A stretch of 64,000 bases of DNA from Halobacteriovoraceae bacterium (GTDB taxonomy: Bacteria; Bdellovibrionota; Bacteriovoracia; Bacteriovoracales; Bacteriovoracaceae): assembly GCA_020635135.1 (NCBI GenBank), contig JACKAJ010000015.1:620001-684000 (forward strand). The letters run 5' to 3'. Shown piece by piece: positions 28,501 to 36,737 of the stretch. Under the pieces are notes generated by a model, which made no database searches, was not told where the DNA came from, and was given only the letters and a program-made list of their open reading frames with translations. A program made the position numbers and the translations under genes. Position 1 is the first letter of the stretch. Each line of letters begins with the position of its first letter.

Positions 28501-29148
28501 GACAAATTTTCTTACAAATTTTTCATACTCTTCGATATTCTTTAAAACTTTGCAACCCACATGAAAAACGAGATTGTTTTTTTCGTTATCTTTTCTGGTA
28601 TTGACGATTTTAAATGATATTTCAACATTTCCGAGAGAAACAAACTCGACTTTTGCATTTTCGATCAACATTCCCGGTAAAATGTGTTTGTTCGATAAAC
28701 TTGTAGAGGCCTTAAACCCATCTCTGGAGAGATCTTCAATATTGAAATAAACATTACGAGTGGGATCAAGAGGGTCCTTACAGATAAGCCGAGGGGCGTA
28801 TCTTGATCTTACTTTATAGCGAGGATTATTTCTCCGTATCGCTCGTTTAATATGAAGAAATTCGACACCTATCTTCCGGCTATTATCAAAATCTTTTTCC
28901 CAACAAATTTTATAATGAACATTTCTTTGAATGATATTCCCACCGACTTTAAAATCCATGAGAATACTATCCTCTTTTCCTTTCATCTTATTGGGTAATA
29001 AATCGTTTGTTGGAATTTCGATACAACCACCAGCATAATCAAGGTTAACAAAACTACATTCAAGAGAAACTTCTCCCATTTTTAAAATAGGCACAATACT
29101 GTGCTTAACCAGAAAATGATTTAATCGGTTGTGATATCTTTTATCCAT
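25525..29148 (-). CDS. PilZ-acyltransferase-4VR-GAF-class III cyclase signalling fusion
   Basis: A 1207-residue protein. Approximate domains: 1-100 PilZ-like; 105-215 second PilZ (R-x3-R near RYKVRSR, then DLSRDG); 235-415 FeeM/LuxI-like acyltransferase (LRYMAY, EVNKLAIHPN, IYTKIGAKPTG); 490-680 4VR/heme-NO-like sensor ending in a CCTYVIKW motif; 683-740 two membrane helices; 745-785 coiled coil; 785-955 GAF; 995-1180 class III cyclase. The cyclase keeps both metal aspartates (LDIRGFS, IGDEVFAIW), the adenine-type lysine (DKFIGDE) and the Asn/Arg of VNRASRL, so it should be active, making cAMP most likely. AGGTGG supports ATG 29148 over a GTG at 29160. Domain borders are by eye. Confidence 0.8.
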   Translation of the reverse strand: MDKRYHNRLNHFLVKHSIVPILKMGEVSLECSFVNLDYAGGCIEIPTNDLLPNKMKGKEDSILMDFKVGGNIIQRNVHYKICWEKDFDNSRKIGVEFLHIKRAIRRNNPRYKVRSRYAPRLICKDPLDPTRNVYFNIEDLSRDGFKASTSLSNKHILPGMLIENAKVEFVSLGNVEISFKIVNTRKDNEKNNLVFHVGCKVLKNIEEYEKFVRKFVYSFGSDEVGFDEVVEDLGREKELKSFISYKIVDDEDSYNEVLKLRYMAYKSKSKVAQGTQFLEMGEGLENEGTVFAGYLNGKLVSTFEVRAKSKGHQFWFRKNLKVQEIPGIKDEDIIEVNKLAIHPNLHSSDVIVGMFQKIHIYSISIGTSYGIISATDQLKEIYTKIGAKPTGIRVPHPKLQNTFLNILCISPEIHMNAKNINPYTWDIIYRTSYDFAVQLGLVPPKKRNLVDRTASFIYKELFELKNKKKNKNNHSREFNLTKNEQVLHPRWTEKHFSALVIKPYILAGDKLLGEDKISEILEGLEINREYFDKKTNWISVDFFDEFNERMAKYVSLKDLSEIAAKISISPEVLGEKYYLLKYMSSPKMFVKSVEDSVTKLNITRKAKVHFLGKNKIEVKIYLKDGYRLPKHRESTDNFRMTFYQGTSVILGSDRVSVEQTTNSYDGDECCTYVIKWKPNKSILSYLVMACSLVLVNGIAIYQGILSEIPSWNFVFLNIGVALFSYVFISLIKYFVLRNEFDELIREYESYQEDSREQYNQLQSTRKKLNLKVNELGTLLDVNNFIQNEEAIPKILQNALDSLRVKFSFTRAFIMLKDKEENALKVMSVISETKIFDDIWKFKVALTEKRDNPQVISSVFHSNKSAVINNVEESYFQLNEQSRKLIDLFGPKAFIIVPIPEKDKVLGVIIADKGDMTVKYNSESTIDFAGYRINENDQEILENIGRQLGIALSKQSKYDELKESLDILKKYNPGIFKKESLEQNYLGIGGYSKKFVCLFLDIRGFSQISEDYPAEIVVGLLNQVFEKAQKSIKDSGGIIDKFIGDEVFAIWDLNDTTDKNEVFEKSYAAATNLVKEIIKLNIVNTLKGLPVIRVGIGIDYGEVIRGNIGTEDRMDFTCIGKTVNRASRLQSLSKDIDSTIVLSENYYENLPKQLLSNWESKENVELRGVKEVVNIKHRKYDFYPDKLKIEENRDGSDRSKDKKGSKAA

Positions 29149-29344
29149 AGACCATCCCACCTAACTTATCGTAATTTTTTGGAAACTACTGAGCAGTTGA
29201 CTTCAGTAATCAAGAATATGACTTCCTCATAAGCCACGTGAGAGCATAGAGAGATGAAAGAGGTAGCAAAAATTAAATTCGATAAAGACTTTTTTGCTCA
29301 AATTGAAAAAAATCGAATGAAATAATGAATAAAATGAAAAATTC

Positions 29345-29920
29345 TTAAAATGCTGTCAACTCAATTTGGACTTCGAAATCTTGCACAGGGTCTGTGGATT
29401 TTCCGCGAAGAATGAGAATTCCCTTTTGAAAGCTATCCCCAGGATTGAGATGGAGTGTTGAATCTTCAATTGAGGCACTTTCGAACTTATCGGGAACTTG
29501 AGATATTTTTAGATTGTCGTTCACAATATCAAACCCATCCAAAAGATCATTTAATGGAGCCGTCAGGTCTTTTCTTTTTGAGACCATGAGCTTTCTTTTG
29601 ATGATGAAAACTTTAGGCTTAGTTGGGTCTTCAAGCTTTTCACTGGTGAGATAAGCTAAATATTCTTGTGTTCCAGTATAGAGAACTTGTTTGACTTCAA
29701 TTTTATAAGATATATTTTTTCGAATTTCTTGAAGCTCTTGAGTATTAACATGAGCTTCAACATATTTCTTCTCACCTTTCAACTCAACATGATCAATATG
29801 TATATAATTAGCAACTTCAGTTCTTTGTTCAACTGTTTCAGCATAAATATGCACAAGTATCATTTCTCGAGCAAATGATTGAAAACTAAATAGTATTAAT
29901 AAGAATCCTAACTTTTTCAT
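29345..29920 (-). CDS. exported protein, unknown function
   Basis: A 191-residue protein with a signal peptide (MKKLGFLLILFSFQSFA). The mature part is mixed alpha/beta with no recognised domain. Its start overlaps the stop of the M14 carboxypeptidase gene by four bases, so the two are translated as a unit. The product may assist or regulate the carboxypeptidase (inference from coupling only). The 184-base gap behind it, up to the cyclase fusion, holds no convincing gene. Confidence 0.65.
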   Translation of the reverse strand: MKKLGFLLILFSFQSFAREMILVHIYAETVEQRTEVANYIHIDHVELKGEKKYVEAHVNTQELQEIRKNISYKIEVKQVLYTGTQEYLAYLTSEKLEDPTKPKVFIIKRKLMVSKRKDLTAPLNDLLDGFDIVNDNLKISQVPDKFESASIEDSTLHLNPGDSFQKGILILRGKSTDPVQDFEVQIELTAF

Positions 29921-31224
29921 GGTAGCACCTTATAAGGATCGTCGGTATTTTCAATCATGTAAAGCATTGGCGCTTGATTATCTTGAAAGACACTATTGAT
30001 GACCGTATCCCGTGGATAAAAACCTGCTGAAGATCCACTATTGGGTGTCAACTCAAATGTCATACAAAAGATTTTATGATCAGCATAGGCCCAGTCACAT
30101 GTGTCTCCAGAAGCAACATAAAGACCCGAAGCTTGCATAGGAGTATAACCATTCATGCCCGCCATGGTATCGGCCATCGTTTTAAAAACATCAAAATCAC
30201 GTCCGTCTATTTTATCCGTTGTCCCTCCCCACGGGTAGAGGATCAACTCAGAAAAAGAATGAAAAGTGATCATAGTTTTAATGCGTCCATCTTTACTTTC
30301 TACAAAATCTTTAACAGCTTGTGTTTCAGGCTCACTAAAGGCAAAAGGTCCTCGATAAACATCACTGGAAGTCGTTCCAGAAGCTCCTGGACCACCAAAG
30401 CCGTAGCTATAGTTTCTATTAAGATCGACTCCATATTGACCATCAGGAAGTGGGCGATAATTTTTTCTCCACAGAATTAACCCTCCCTCAACATCATGAA
30501 GAGTTCCGTCTGGATTGATCATAGGAAATACGTAAATTTCTCGAGACTTTAAGAGCTCATTAAAAGTTTCATCCGTTTTCATTTTATCGAGAATAAACTC
30601 AATCATAAGAAGGGGAACTTCAGTTGAGAGGTGTTCCCGAGCATGGTGTGTCCCAAAAATTGCAAAGATAGGTAAATTCGTTTGATTTTCCTGAATATTA
30701 TCTTTATGGCTAATCCGCAATCCTAATATCGGTCGTCCTTCATGAGATTTTCCCATGACAACAATCTTTGAAGTTTCAGGATACTTATTATTATACTCTT
30801 TTATTTTTTGAGTAAACTCTTGATACGTATGATAGTTACCAAAGCCATTTGGAAATTGAACAGTAGAGCTCCCATCTTTATTACTTCCACCACACTTAGA
30901 GTCTTCGTTAAGAATATAGCCATTTTTTTCATCGATATATTTCTGATACTCTAAAATTTTATCAACGCTGTAACCTTGCTTTAAAGGATCAAGACAAACC
31001 TTAAACAAACAGTTTTCAGGATCAGTCCCTATCGCTTTTTGAGAATAGTTGTCTGCTTCAGGGTGAAAGCAATAAGTTGAACCTCCTGCGGGATCGCGCC
31101 CACCAGGATTACCACTTACTGGATTATTTGTTTTGCTAAAAAGTGACAGTGTTGTCGTTGCACTTTCGTTACATGAAAATAACAACACGCTGAATGTGAA
31201 TAGGGCGACAAACCGTTTACTCAT
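29917..31224 (-). CDS. M14 zinc carboxypeptidase lipoprotein
   Basis: A 435-residue M14 metallocarboxypeptidase. The zinc motif HxxE appears as GTHHAREHLSTE. The substrate arginine region is VDLNRNY, the third zinc ligand is in MITFHSFSELILYPWG, and the catalytic glutamate is in MTFELTPNSG. The lipobox VLLFSC after MSKRF sets the start at 31224. An in-frame extension upstream to 31395 lacks signal features. It should trim C-terminal residues from peptides at the cell surface or in the periplasm. It is divergent from the cytochrome c gene. Confidence 0.9.
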   Translation of the reverse strand: MSKRFVALFTFSVLLFSCNESATTTLSLFSKTNNPVSGNPGGRDPAGGSTYCFHPEADNYSQKAIGTDPENCLFKVCLDPLKQGYSVDKILEYQKYIDEKNGYILNEDSKCGGSNKDGSSTVQFPNGFGNYHTYQEFTQKIKEYNNKYPETSKIVVMGKSHEGRPILGLRISHKDNIQENQTNLPIFAIFGTHHAREHLSTEVPLLMIEFILDKMKTDETFNELLKSREIYVFPMINPDGTLHDVEGGLILWRKNYRPLPDGQYGVDLNRNYSYGFGGPGASGTTSSDVYRGPFAFSEPETQAVKDFVESKDGRIKTMITFHSFSELILYPWGGTTDKIDGRDFDVFKTMADTMAGMNGYTPMQASGLYVASGDTCDWAYADHKIFCMTFELTPNSGSSAGFYPRDTVINSVFQDNQAPMLYMIENTDDPYKVLP

Positions 31225-31424
31225 GGATACCAACACTATCGGCAATTCCCTCTTTAAAGATAAGTTCCTAAAATCATTATAAGCACCATAGAAGATTATT
31301 CCCTGAGCGGTCTCTCCAATTTTGTGGAAAATTAGGGAGTTAGAAGTTATTCTAGGAATAGACTCTGCTAAACAGCTGACAAAAAAACTTCTCATTTTTC
31401 GCTGAAACTAATATCGTTAAGACT

Positions 31425-32420
31425 ATGAAAACATTGATTTTTATCATAATTCAATTTGGCATTCTCAAGACTCAAGCCCAGTCGACAAATTTTCACCCCC
31501 AGCTTCCCTTGCAAAAGGCTTTGCAGTTACTTGGAGAAAAACTTCCAACACACTATCTCGATCCTGATCCCGAACTGATTCAAAAAGGAAAAGAAATTGT
31601 TTTTCAGGGTTCTACGACTGATTCTCAAAAGAGACCACTGCCCGAACAGTCTCCTGTTTTTCGTTGTTTTCACTGCCATAACCTCGTCAAGGAAAATCCT
31701 GAACTGGCTGTCGACTCTATTGATGAGAAAATCAATTTCGCAGAAAAATTTAACCTCGCAATTCTCCCTGGAACTACGCTCTATGGAACTGTTAACAAGA
31801 CGACTTGGTTTGCTGGCGACTATATAAAAAAATACGGCGAAGATCTTATCAAGCCTGCACTCCACAATCTTCAAGAGGCCATTCAGCTCTGTTCTCGTGA
31901 ATGTTCCAAAGGGAGAAAACTCTCCGATTATGAACTCAAGGCCATTGTTCATTATCTATGGTCCATTCAATACAAACTACAAGATCTCAATTTAAGTTCT
32001 GGTGATTATGATTTTCTCAATAGAAGTAAAGCCACTCATTCCCAGAAAGTTAATTTTTTGAAATCAAAATATCTTCAAGAACTCTCCATCACCTTTGGTC
32101 ATCCACCAAGCGATTTCAAAAAAGGTTATGGGTATAATGGTAATCCTCAAGTTGGTGAAATTATCTTTGAGCGAACCTGCCTGCATTGTCACAACTCTCA
32201 ATCTATCATTCCAGAGATAACTATTTTTGATCCCAATAAGATCAAAACGTTTCGAGCTCTCAATAGAATGAAAAATTCCTATCAAATCATAAGAGAAGGC
32301 AAATTTGATGAGCCCCACATCTACATGCCTAACTTTCCTATCGAAAAGCTCAGTGATAAAAATCTTGATGATTTGAAAGCTTATTTTGATAAAAGGATTG
32401 AGGAATTAATGAATCCCTAA
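31425..32420 (+). CDS. exported di-heme c-type cytochrome
   Basis: A 331-residue protein with a signal peptide (MKTLIFIIIQFGILKTQAQ) and two heme c attachment motifs: CFHCH (residues 81-85) and CLHCH (about 251-255), each in its own domain. Methionines in the following segments (for example HIYMPNFP) are plausible sixth ligands for the second heme. It would carry electrons in the periplasm. No oxidase or dehydrogenase partner is adjacent. A 12-base-pair hairpin follows the stop. Confidence 0.85.
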   Translation: MKTLIFIIIQFGILKTQAQSTNFHPQLPLQKALQLLGEKLPTHYLDPDPELIQKGKEIVFQGSTTDSQKRPLPEQSPVFRCFHCHNLVKENPELAVDSIDEKINFAEKFNLAILPGTTLYGTVNKTTWFAGDYIKKYGEDLIKPALHNLQEAIQLCSRECSKGRKLSDYELKAIVHYLWSIQYKLQDLNLSSGDYDFLNRSKATHSQKVNFLKSKYLQELSITFGHPPSDFKKGYGYNGNPQVGEIIFERTCLHCHNSQSIIPEITIFDPNKIKTFRALNRMKNSYQIIREGKFDEPHIYMPNFPIEKLSDKNLDDLKAYFDKRIEELMNP

Positions 32421-32445
32421 CAAAGCCTCTCGAAGAGGCTTTGTT
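32419..32445. terminator. strong hairpin after cytochrome c gene
   Basis: A perfect 12-bp stem, AACAAAGCCTCT / AGAGGCTTTGTT, with a three-base loop. It begins within the TAA stop of the cytochrome gene and lies between convergent genes. There is no long T run on the plus strand, but the flanking AAC/GTT gives a bidirectional terminator-like structure. Confidence 0.75.
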
Positions 32446-32457
32446 AAGTACTAGATC

Positions 32458-33273
32458 TTATTTTAAATTCAATTGGTATTTTTTGTTAATGTAGCCAAGA
32501 AGGCTTTTTACACTATTCAGCTTCTTACTCACCAATGTCTCACTTGTGTGATCGACATTGATCTGAACCACACAAAAGTGATCCCCTGAGTAAATATCTT
32601 GATCATCAAAATCAAAAATGAGGTTCTTAGCTTCTCTTCTTGAACCATTAGCAATGGTTATTCTCTTCGCCATGCCGTTGAAAGTCTGGTTTTGATCAAC
32701 ATTGTAGTGACTATAAGTTGTTCTCATAATCTTTTGAGTATCAAGAGAGTATACAATAACATTTCTTCCCTCTCTCGATAAATTCTCTAAAATCCCACAA
32801 TAGCCTTGGATTTTATAAGTTCGGTTACCACGACTTTGGTGATTATTTGAATTTGTCCCAGTCACATTGTCTGCACGATCATCAATATAAACCCAAATAT
32901 TTCCTTCTGAATCTTCAAGTTCATATTCACTTTTCTTGGTCAGTTTAAATTTACTACCGTTTTTGTCACTAGAAACAATTGTAACGACGGCTCCTCTAAT
33001 ATTGTACTTCCCTTTTTCTAGACCTTGAGAAACGAGAAACTCAGTTGTTCCTTTTCCACTCGTCTCAAAAGTAATCTCAGCTTCACAAACTTGATTTGTA
33101 CTTGCCGTCTCCAATCTTTGGCCATTTTCACAAAGCTTTGGAAGACTAAGTTGGCTGCGATAAGTTCTTTTCGCTTCAAAATATGTCGCCTTTTTCTGTT
33201 CTGGAGCTGAACTATCGTCCTTACTACAAGAGAATAAAAATGTTGCTAGTAATAGCATAGATAGCATTTTCAT
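32458..33273 (-). CDS. lipoprotein, unknown function
   Basis: A 271-residue lipoprotein (MKMLSMLLLATFLFSCSKDD, lipobox LFSC). The mature region is beta-rich with several paired cysteines but no known domain. AAGGA lies seven bases before the ATG at 33273, which is therefore preferred over a TTG two codons upstream. It converges on the cytochrome gene, with a hairpin between them. Confidence 0.7.
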   Translation of the reverse strand: MKMLSMLLLATFLFSCSKDDSSAPEQKKATYFEAKRTYRSQLSLPKLCENGQRLETASTNQVCEAEITFETSGKGTTEFLVSQGLEKGKYNIRGAVVTIVSSDKNGSKFKLTKKSEYELEDSEGNIWVYIDDRADNVTGTNSNNHQSRGNRTYKIQGYCGILENLSREGRNVIVYSLDTQKIMRTTYSHYNVDQNQTFNGMAKRITIANGSRREAKNLIFDFDDQDIYSGDHFCVVQINVDHTSETLVSKKLNSVKSLLGYINKKYQLNLK

Positions 33274-33428
33274 GGTCAAATCCTTCTTTAAAATTTAAAA
33301 GTTAGTGCTATTAAACCCTAAATTACTGCTCTACGGGGAAAAGCCTGTAAAAGAGAAAGGGGTGTAAAAAATCTAGACACCAAAAGGAGCTTTTTGGTAA
33401 ACTTCCAACGGTTAAAAGGAATTCAATT

Positions 33429-33599
33429 ATGACAAATGCCGATAAACTCAAGCACGATCTCAACAATAATATTATCAAACTTCAAGGGATGTTTGAAATA
33501 CTGATCGATGGCGAGTCTGAATTTGATACGGATGAAGTCGTTCATGATGCTAGAACTGTCCTAGAAGAACTCAATACTCTCCTCAACGAATTTAAATAA
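33429..33599 (+). CDS. 56-residue DHp-like helical hairpin protein
   Basis: A short gene with a strong AAAGGA site eight bases before the ATG. The protein is two amphipathic helices: residues 6-27 contain KLKHDLNNNIIKLQG, which resembles the H-box of histidine kinases of the HDLNN type, and residues 33-55 (ending LEELNTLLNEFK) look like the second DHp helix. There is no ATPase domain. It might be a stand-alone phosphotransfer or dimerisation element. Coding status rests on the ribosome site, the regular heptad pattern and the fit between neighbouring genes. Function is unproven. Confidence 0.6.
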   Translation: MTNADKLKHDLNNNIIKLQGMFEILIDGESEFDTDEVVHDARTVLEELNTLLNEFK

Positions 33600-33613
33600 T
33601 TTGATAAAAAGTT

Positions 33614-34231
33614 TTAAAATTTAAAGAGAACTGCCGCAGTTGGAGTAAAGTCTGTTGAATTACTTACACCATCAATATAGTTAAAGTAGACTCCTCCAAT
33701 ATTGACCGCAAAAGTTTCAGTGACCCAAAAATTAAAGCCTAAGTCTAATTGCCAATAGGTCATGCTACTTTGGGCCAAATTGAGATCAAAGATAAATTCA
33801 TCGGAATCGCTTTGAGAAATTTCAGAAACAGTATAATTGACAGTATTATAGCGAATGGCCATGTACGCCTCAAACCATTGAGTACGAAAACTTGCGATTG
33901 GTCCTAGCATGTATCCTGATGCTTTGATGGCCCCACCACTTTTAAAATAACCCCCATAAGCCGCTAGAGCAAACCCCGCAGGGTTATTGAGAAAACTGTA
34001 TTTTCCCCAAAGAGCAGCCACCGGAGCCAATTGCTGTTCGAAGGTGACACCGAGATCGAAGTCTGCTGTAACACCATAAGAAGCATTCCCAGAAATTACG
34101 GGATAAACTCCTATATCCACTTCAAAATTCCCAGGGGGGAGGCTTCGAGCGTTTTTAGGCGTGTATATCGGTGCAAGTGTACAAGACGTCACGACTAAAA
34201 ACAAAGTCAGAAGGAATAATATTTTTTTCAT
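33614..34231 (-). CDS. exported beta-barrel-like protein, unknown function
   Basis: About 205 residues starting MKKILFLLTLFLVVTSCTLAP, a lipoprotein-type signal. The rest is alternating hydrophobic/aromatic strands (for example YGVTADFDLGVTFEQQL, TYWQLDLGFNFWV) ending in a terminal phenylalanine (AAVLFKF), typical of outer-membrane beta-barrels. The start is five codons after the phoH stop. An ATG at 34240 is an alternative. Both a lipobox and a barrel signature are present, so localisation at the outer membrane is likely. Confidence 0.6.
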   Translation of the reverse strand: MKKILFLLTLFLVVTSCTLAPIYTPKNARSLPPGNFEVDIGVYPVISGNASYGVTADFDLGVTFEQQLAPVAALWGKYSFLNNPAGFALAAYGGYFKSGGAIKASGYMLGPIASFRTQWFEAYMAIRYNTVNYTVSEISQSDSDEFIFDLNLAQSSMTYWQLDLGFNFWVTETFAVNIGGVYFNYIDGVSNSTDFTPTAAVLFKF

Positions 34232-34244
34232 AGAATTCATCAAT

Positions 34245-35561
34245 TTATAATTTCTGGCTTGCAATTTCTGAAAGAACTGATCTTTCACCTACTCTCAAAA
34301 AAGTATGAGAAACAATTTCTTCATCTTTTAGCCGATCAATACAATAAGTGAGACCATTGTTAATGGAATCGAGATAAGGGGAGTCAATTTGCTCACAATC
34401 CCCAGTAAGAACAATTTTGGTTCCTTCACCAGCCCTCGTAATAATTGTCTTAATCTCATGAGGAGAAAGGTTTTGTGCCTCATCTACAATCATATATTGC
34501 CCAGGAAGAGAGCGCCCTCGAATATACGTCAAGGGTTCAACATGAAGCAAGCCTTGGTTGATAAGCTCTTCCCAAGAGATTGTATCTCTCTCGCCTTTTT
34601 TGTTTCCAAATAAATAATCAATATTATCAAAAATGGGTTGCATCCATGGTCCTAATTTTTCGTTAACATCTCCGGGAAGAAACCCAAGATCGCGTCCCAT
34701 AGGGATAATGGGTCTTGAAACCAATACCCGCGTATAGTGCTGCTTATTAATGGTTGCTTCTAAACCAGCAGCAATGGCCATTAAAGTTTTTCCAGTTCCC
34801 GCTTTTCCTACTAAGCTTACAAGATTGATGTTTTCATTAAGGAGCGCATCAAAAGCAAACTGTTGCTCGTTATTCTTAGGGTAAATTCCCCAAACACCAT
34901 CACGTTTGGTGATAAGAGGTACAACTCCCCCTTTTCTTTTACAATAACGACCTAATTTTTTCTTATGATTATTTCCATTAGCTGTTAAATAAACATACTC
35001 ATTGGGAAAGAGTCCATTTACTCCCAAGTGATCTTGAGGAATAAAACGATCTTGATTAAACATTTCAATGGTCGTCTCATCCACATCGATAACTCTCGTA
35101 CCCGTATAGAGTTCATCTAGAGTGACATGAGTTGTTTCGTAGTCATCGGCTTCAACACCTAAAGCATCCGCTTTAAGCCGCAAGTTGATATCTTTCGTGA
35201 TAAGAATAACGTTCTCACCATTATTTTTCAGCGAAAGAGCATCTTTTAAAATCACATTGTCGTTGAGATTGAGATCAATTCCTGTGTTTCCTTGAATCTG
35301 AATATCTTCAACGACAGATATTCGAAGCTTACCCCCTGATTCAAGTTTAACCCCTTTGGCAAGTGGCCCTTGGCTTCTAAGTTGATCCACGATCCTGGAA
35401 AAATGCCGAGCATTTCTTCCATTTTCGTTTTGATCTTTCTTAAATCGATCAAGTTCTTCAACAACGATCAAAGGTATAAAGACATTATTTTCCGAAAATT
35501 TAAAGATAGATTGTGGGTCAAAGAGTAGGACGTTAGTATCGAGAATAAATGTTTTAGACAA
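34245..35561 (-). CDS. PhoH2-type protein (PIN domain plus PhoH ATPase)
   Basis: A 438-residue cytosolic protein. The N-terminal PIN nuclease domain (1-150) starts FILDTNVLLFDP with further acidic residues (VEELDRFK, ITKDINLRLKA). The PhoH-like P-loop ATPase follows from about 225 (Walker A GKAGTGKT, Walker B MIVDEAQNLSPHE, and GDCEQIDSPYLD). PhoH2 proteins couple ATP-driven RNA unwinding with RNA cleavage. No antitoxin-like gene is adjacent. Confidence 0.93.
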   Translation of the reverse strand: MSKTFILDTNVLLFDPQSIFKFSENNVFIPLIVVEELDRFKKDQNENGRNARHFSRIVDQLRSQGPLAKGVKLESGGKLRISVVEDIQIQGNTGIDLNLNDNVILKDALSLKNNGENVILITKDINLRLKADALGVEADDYETTHVTLDELYTGTRVIDVDETTIEMFNQDRFIPQDHLGVNGLFPNEYVYLTANGNNHKKKLGRYCKRKGGVVPLITKRDGVWGIYPKNNEQQFAFDALLNENINLVSLVGKAGTGKTLMAIAAGLEATINKQHYTRVLVSRPIIPMGRDLGFLPGDVNEKLGPWMQPIFDNIDYLFGNKKGERDTISWEELINQGLLHVEPLTYIRGRSLPGQYMIVDEAQNLSPHEIKTIITRAGEGTKIVLTGDCEQIDSPYLDSINNGLTYCIDRLKDEEIVSHTFLRVGERSVLSEIASQKL

Positions 35562-35618
35562 ATAACCTCCAAAGTCTTAAAGGGATTGTGAATATGCCTA
35601 AGTTTTATTCTAGAATAA

Positions 35619-36737
35619 TCAATAAAGGCCATCAAATGAAAAATCCATAAGACTCAAATAAACCAGCATCCTTTTACTTTTTACAGATTTTTCTTTAGGA
35701 CCAATATCCGAGCGATATACTCCGGCAAAGAGCTTCATAAAGAATACATCGAGCTCGAGACCATAACTAAAGCCACCCTTGTTATAGCCAGCCATTATAT
35801 CAATAACAGGAAGATCAATCATTGTTCCAAAATGAACTAAGCGCTCAAACGGAAGACCTTTATTAATCTGCTGAAGATCAGCTGAAAACGTCAGATCCAG
35901 CAAGCTTCCAAATGAAAATGTGTAAGATGATCCAAGGGAAACTGCCATATCTTGATCCGGAATTTGAGCATCAGGATTACTTTCATCTCTAAAGCGTGTA
36001 TCGGCAACATCCTGAACGACTATTCCTGCAGCGTATTTTCCACCACTAAACTCTGATCGGTAGTCCAGACCGAGATCAACCCCCCAAGCAGAATCTTTTC
36101 CTAATCCCAAAGAAGTTGCAATATCTTTAAGATTTTCATTGTCATCACTAGAGATAGCATCGAGAATTTCAGTTCCCAATAAGCTATAGCGATTATAGAG
36201 TCCCTCTCGTGAAATATACTTCACTGATCCTCCAATACTGAGTTGCCCTGCTTTCCCACTACCTAAACTATGAGCATACCCAGCAACAAAACCTCGATCA
36301 TAGCGATAATCAATTTCCATAAAAGGGTGTACTTGGTTATAGAGAAGAACATTCAGTTCTAAATTATAAAGAAACGAGATTCCAAAATTTTCTAATTTAA
36401 GGCCAGGAACAGAGGAAAGGTGAACGTGAACGGGATAATTCATAAAATCACCTGCAATTTCCACAGGATCATCGGAAACGTTATCAAACTTATCTGAATC
36501 TTTCCAAACATCAGGAGCTCCAACCCCAACATTCAGAGCGTAAACAGAGAGACCATCGTGATGCCCCAGTAAGGCAGGATTATAAAAAAGCGTCGACTCA
36601 TCATCTGCAAGAGTGGTATAAGCATCCCCCATTAACAACCCTCGACCTGATCGATAATAAGTCGCATAAGGAGATGACAAGGCATAGACCACTTGCGCTG
36701 TTAACAGAGTAATGAAAGCTAAAAATAATTTTTTCAT
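35619..36737 (-). CDS. outer-membrane beta-barrel protein (PorV/TraF-like style)
   Basis: A 372-residue protein with a signal peptide (MKKLFLAFITLLTAQVVYA). Its start after cleavage, GRGLLMGDAYTTLADDESTLFYNPALLG, is the hallmark of the FadL/PorV/TraF-type barrel superfamily. Regular amphipathic strands follow to the C-terminal LMDFSFDGLY. It abuts the upstream lipoprotein gene with no gap, so the two probably act together at the outer membrane. The ligand or partner is unknown. Confidence 0.75.
   Translation of the reverse strand: MKKLFLAFITLLTAQVVYALSSPYATYYRSGRGLLMGDAYTTLADDESTLFYNPALLGHHDGLSVYALNVGVGAPDVWKDSDKFDNVSDDPVEIAGDFMNYPVHVHLSSVPGLKLENFGISFLYNLELNVLLYNQVHPFMEIDYRYDRGFVAGYAHSLGSGKAGQLSIGGSVKYISREGLYNRYSLLGTEILDAISSDDNENLKDIATSLGLGKDSAWGVDLGLDYRSEFSGGKYAAGIVVQDVADTRFRDESNPDAQIPDQDMAVSLGSSYTFSFGSLLDLTFSADLQQINKGLPFERLVHFGTMIDLPVIDIMAGYNKGGFSYGLELDVFFMKLFAGVYRSDIGPKEKSVKSKRMLVYLSLMDFSFDGLY

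Noticed and set aside
29254..29325. 23-codon reading frame between the cyclase fusion and the secreted-protein gene
   Set aside because: Only weak purine upstream of the ATG, very short, and lysine-rich by composition alone; not supportable as a gene.
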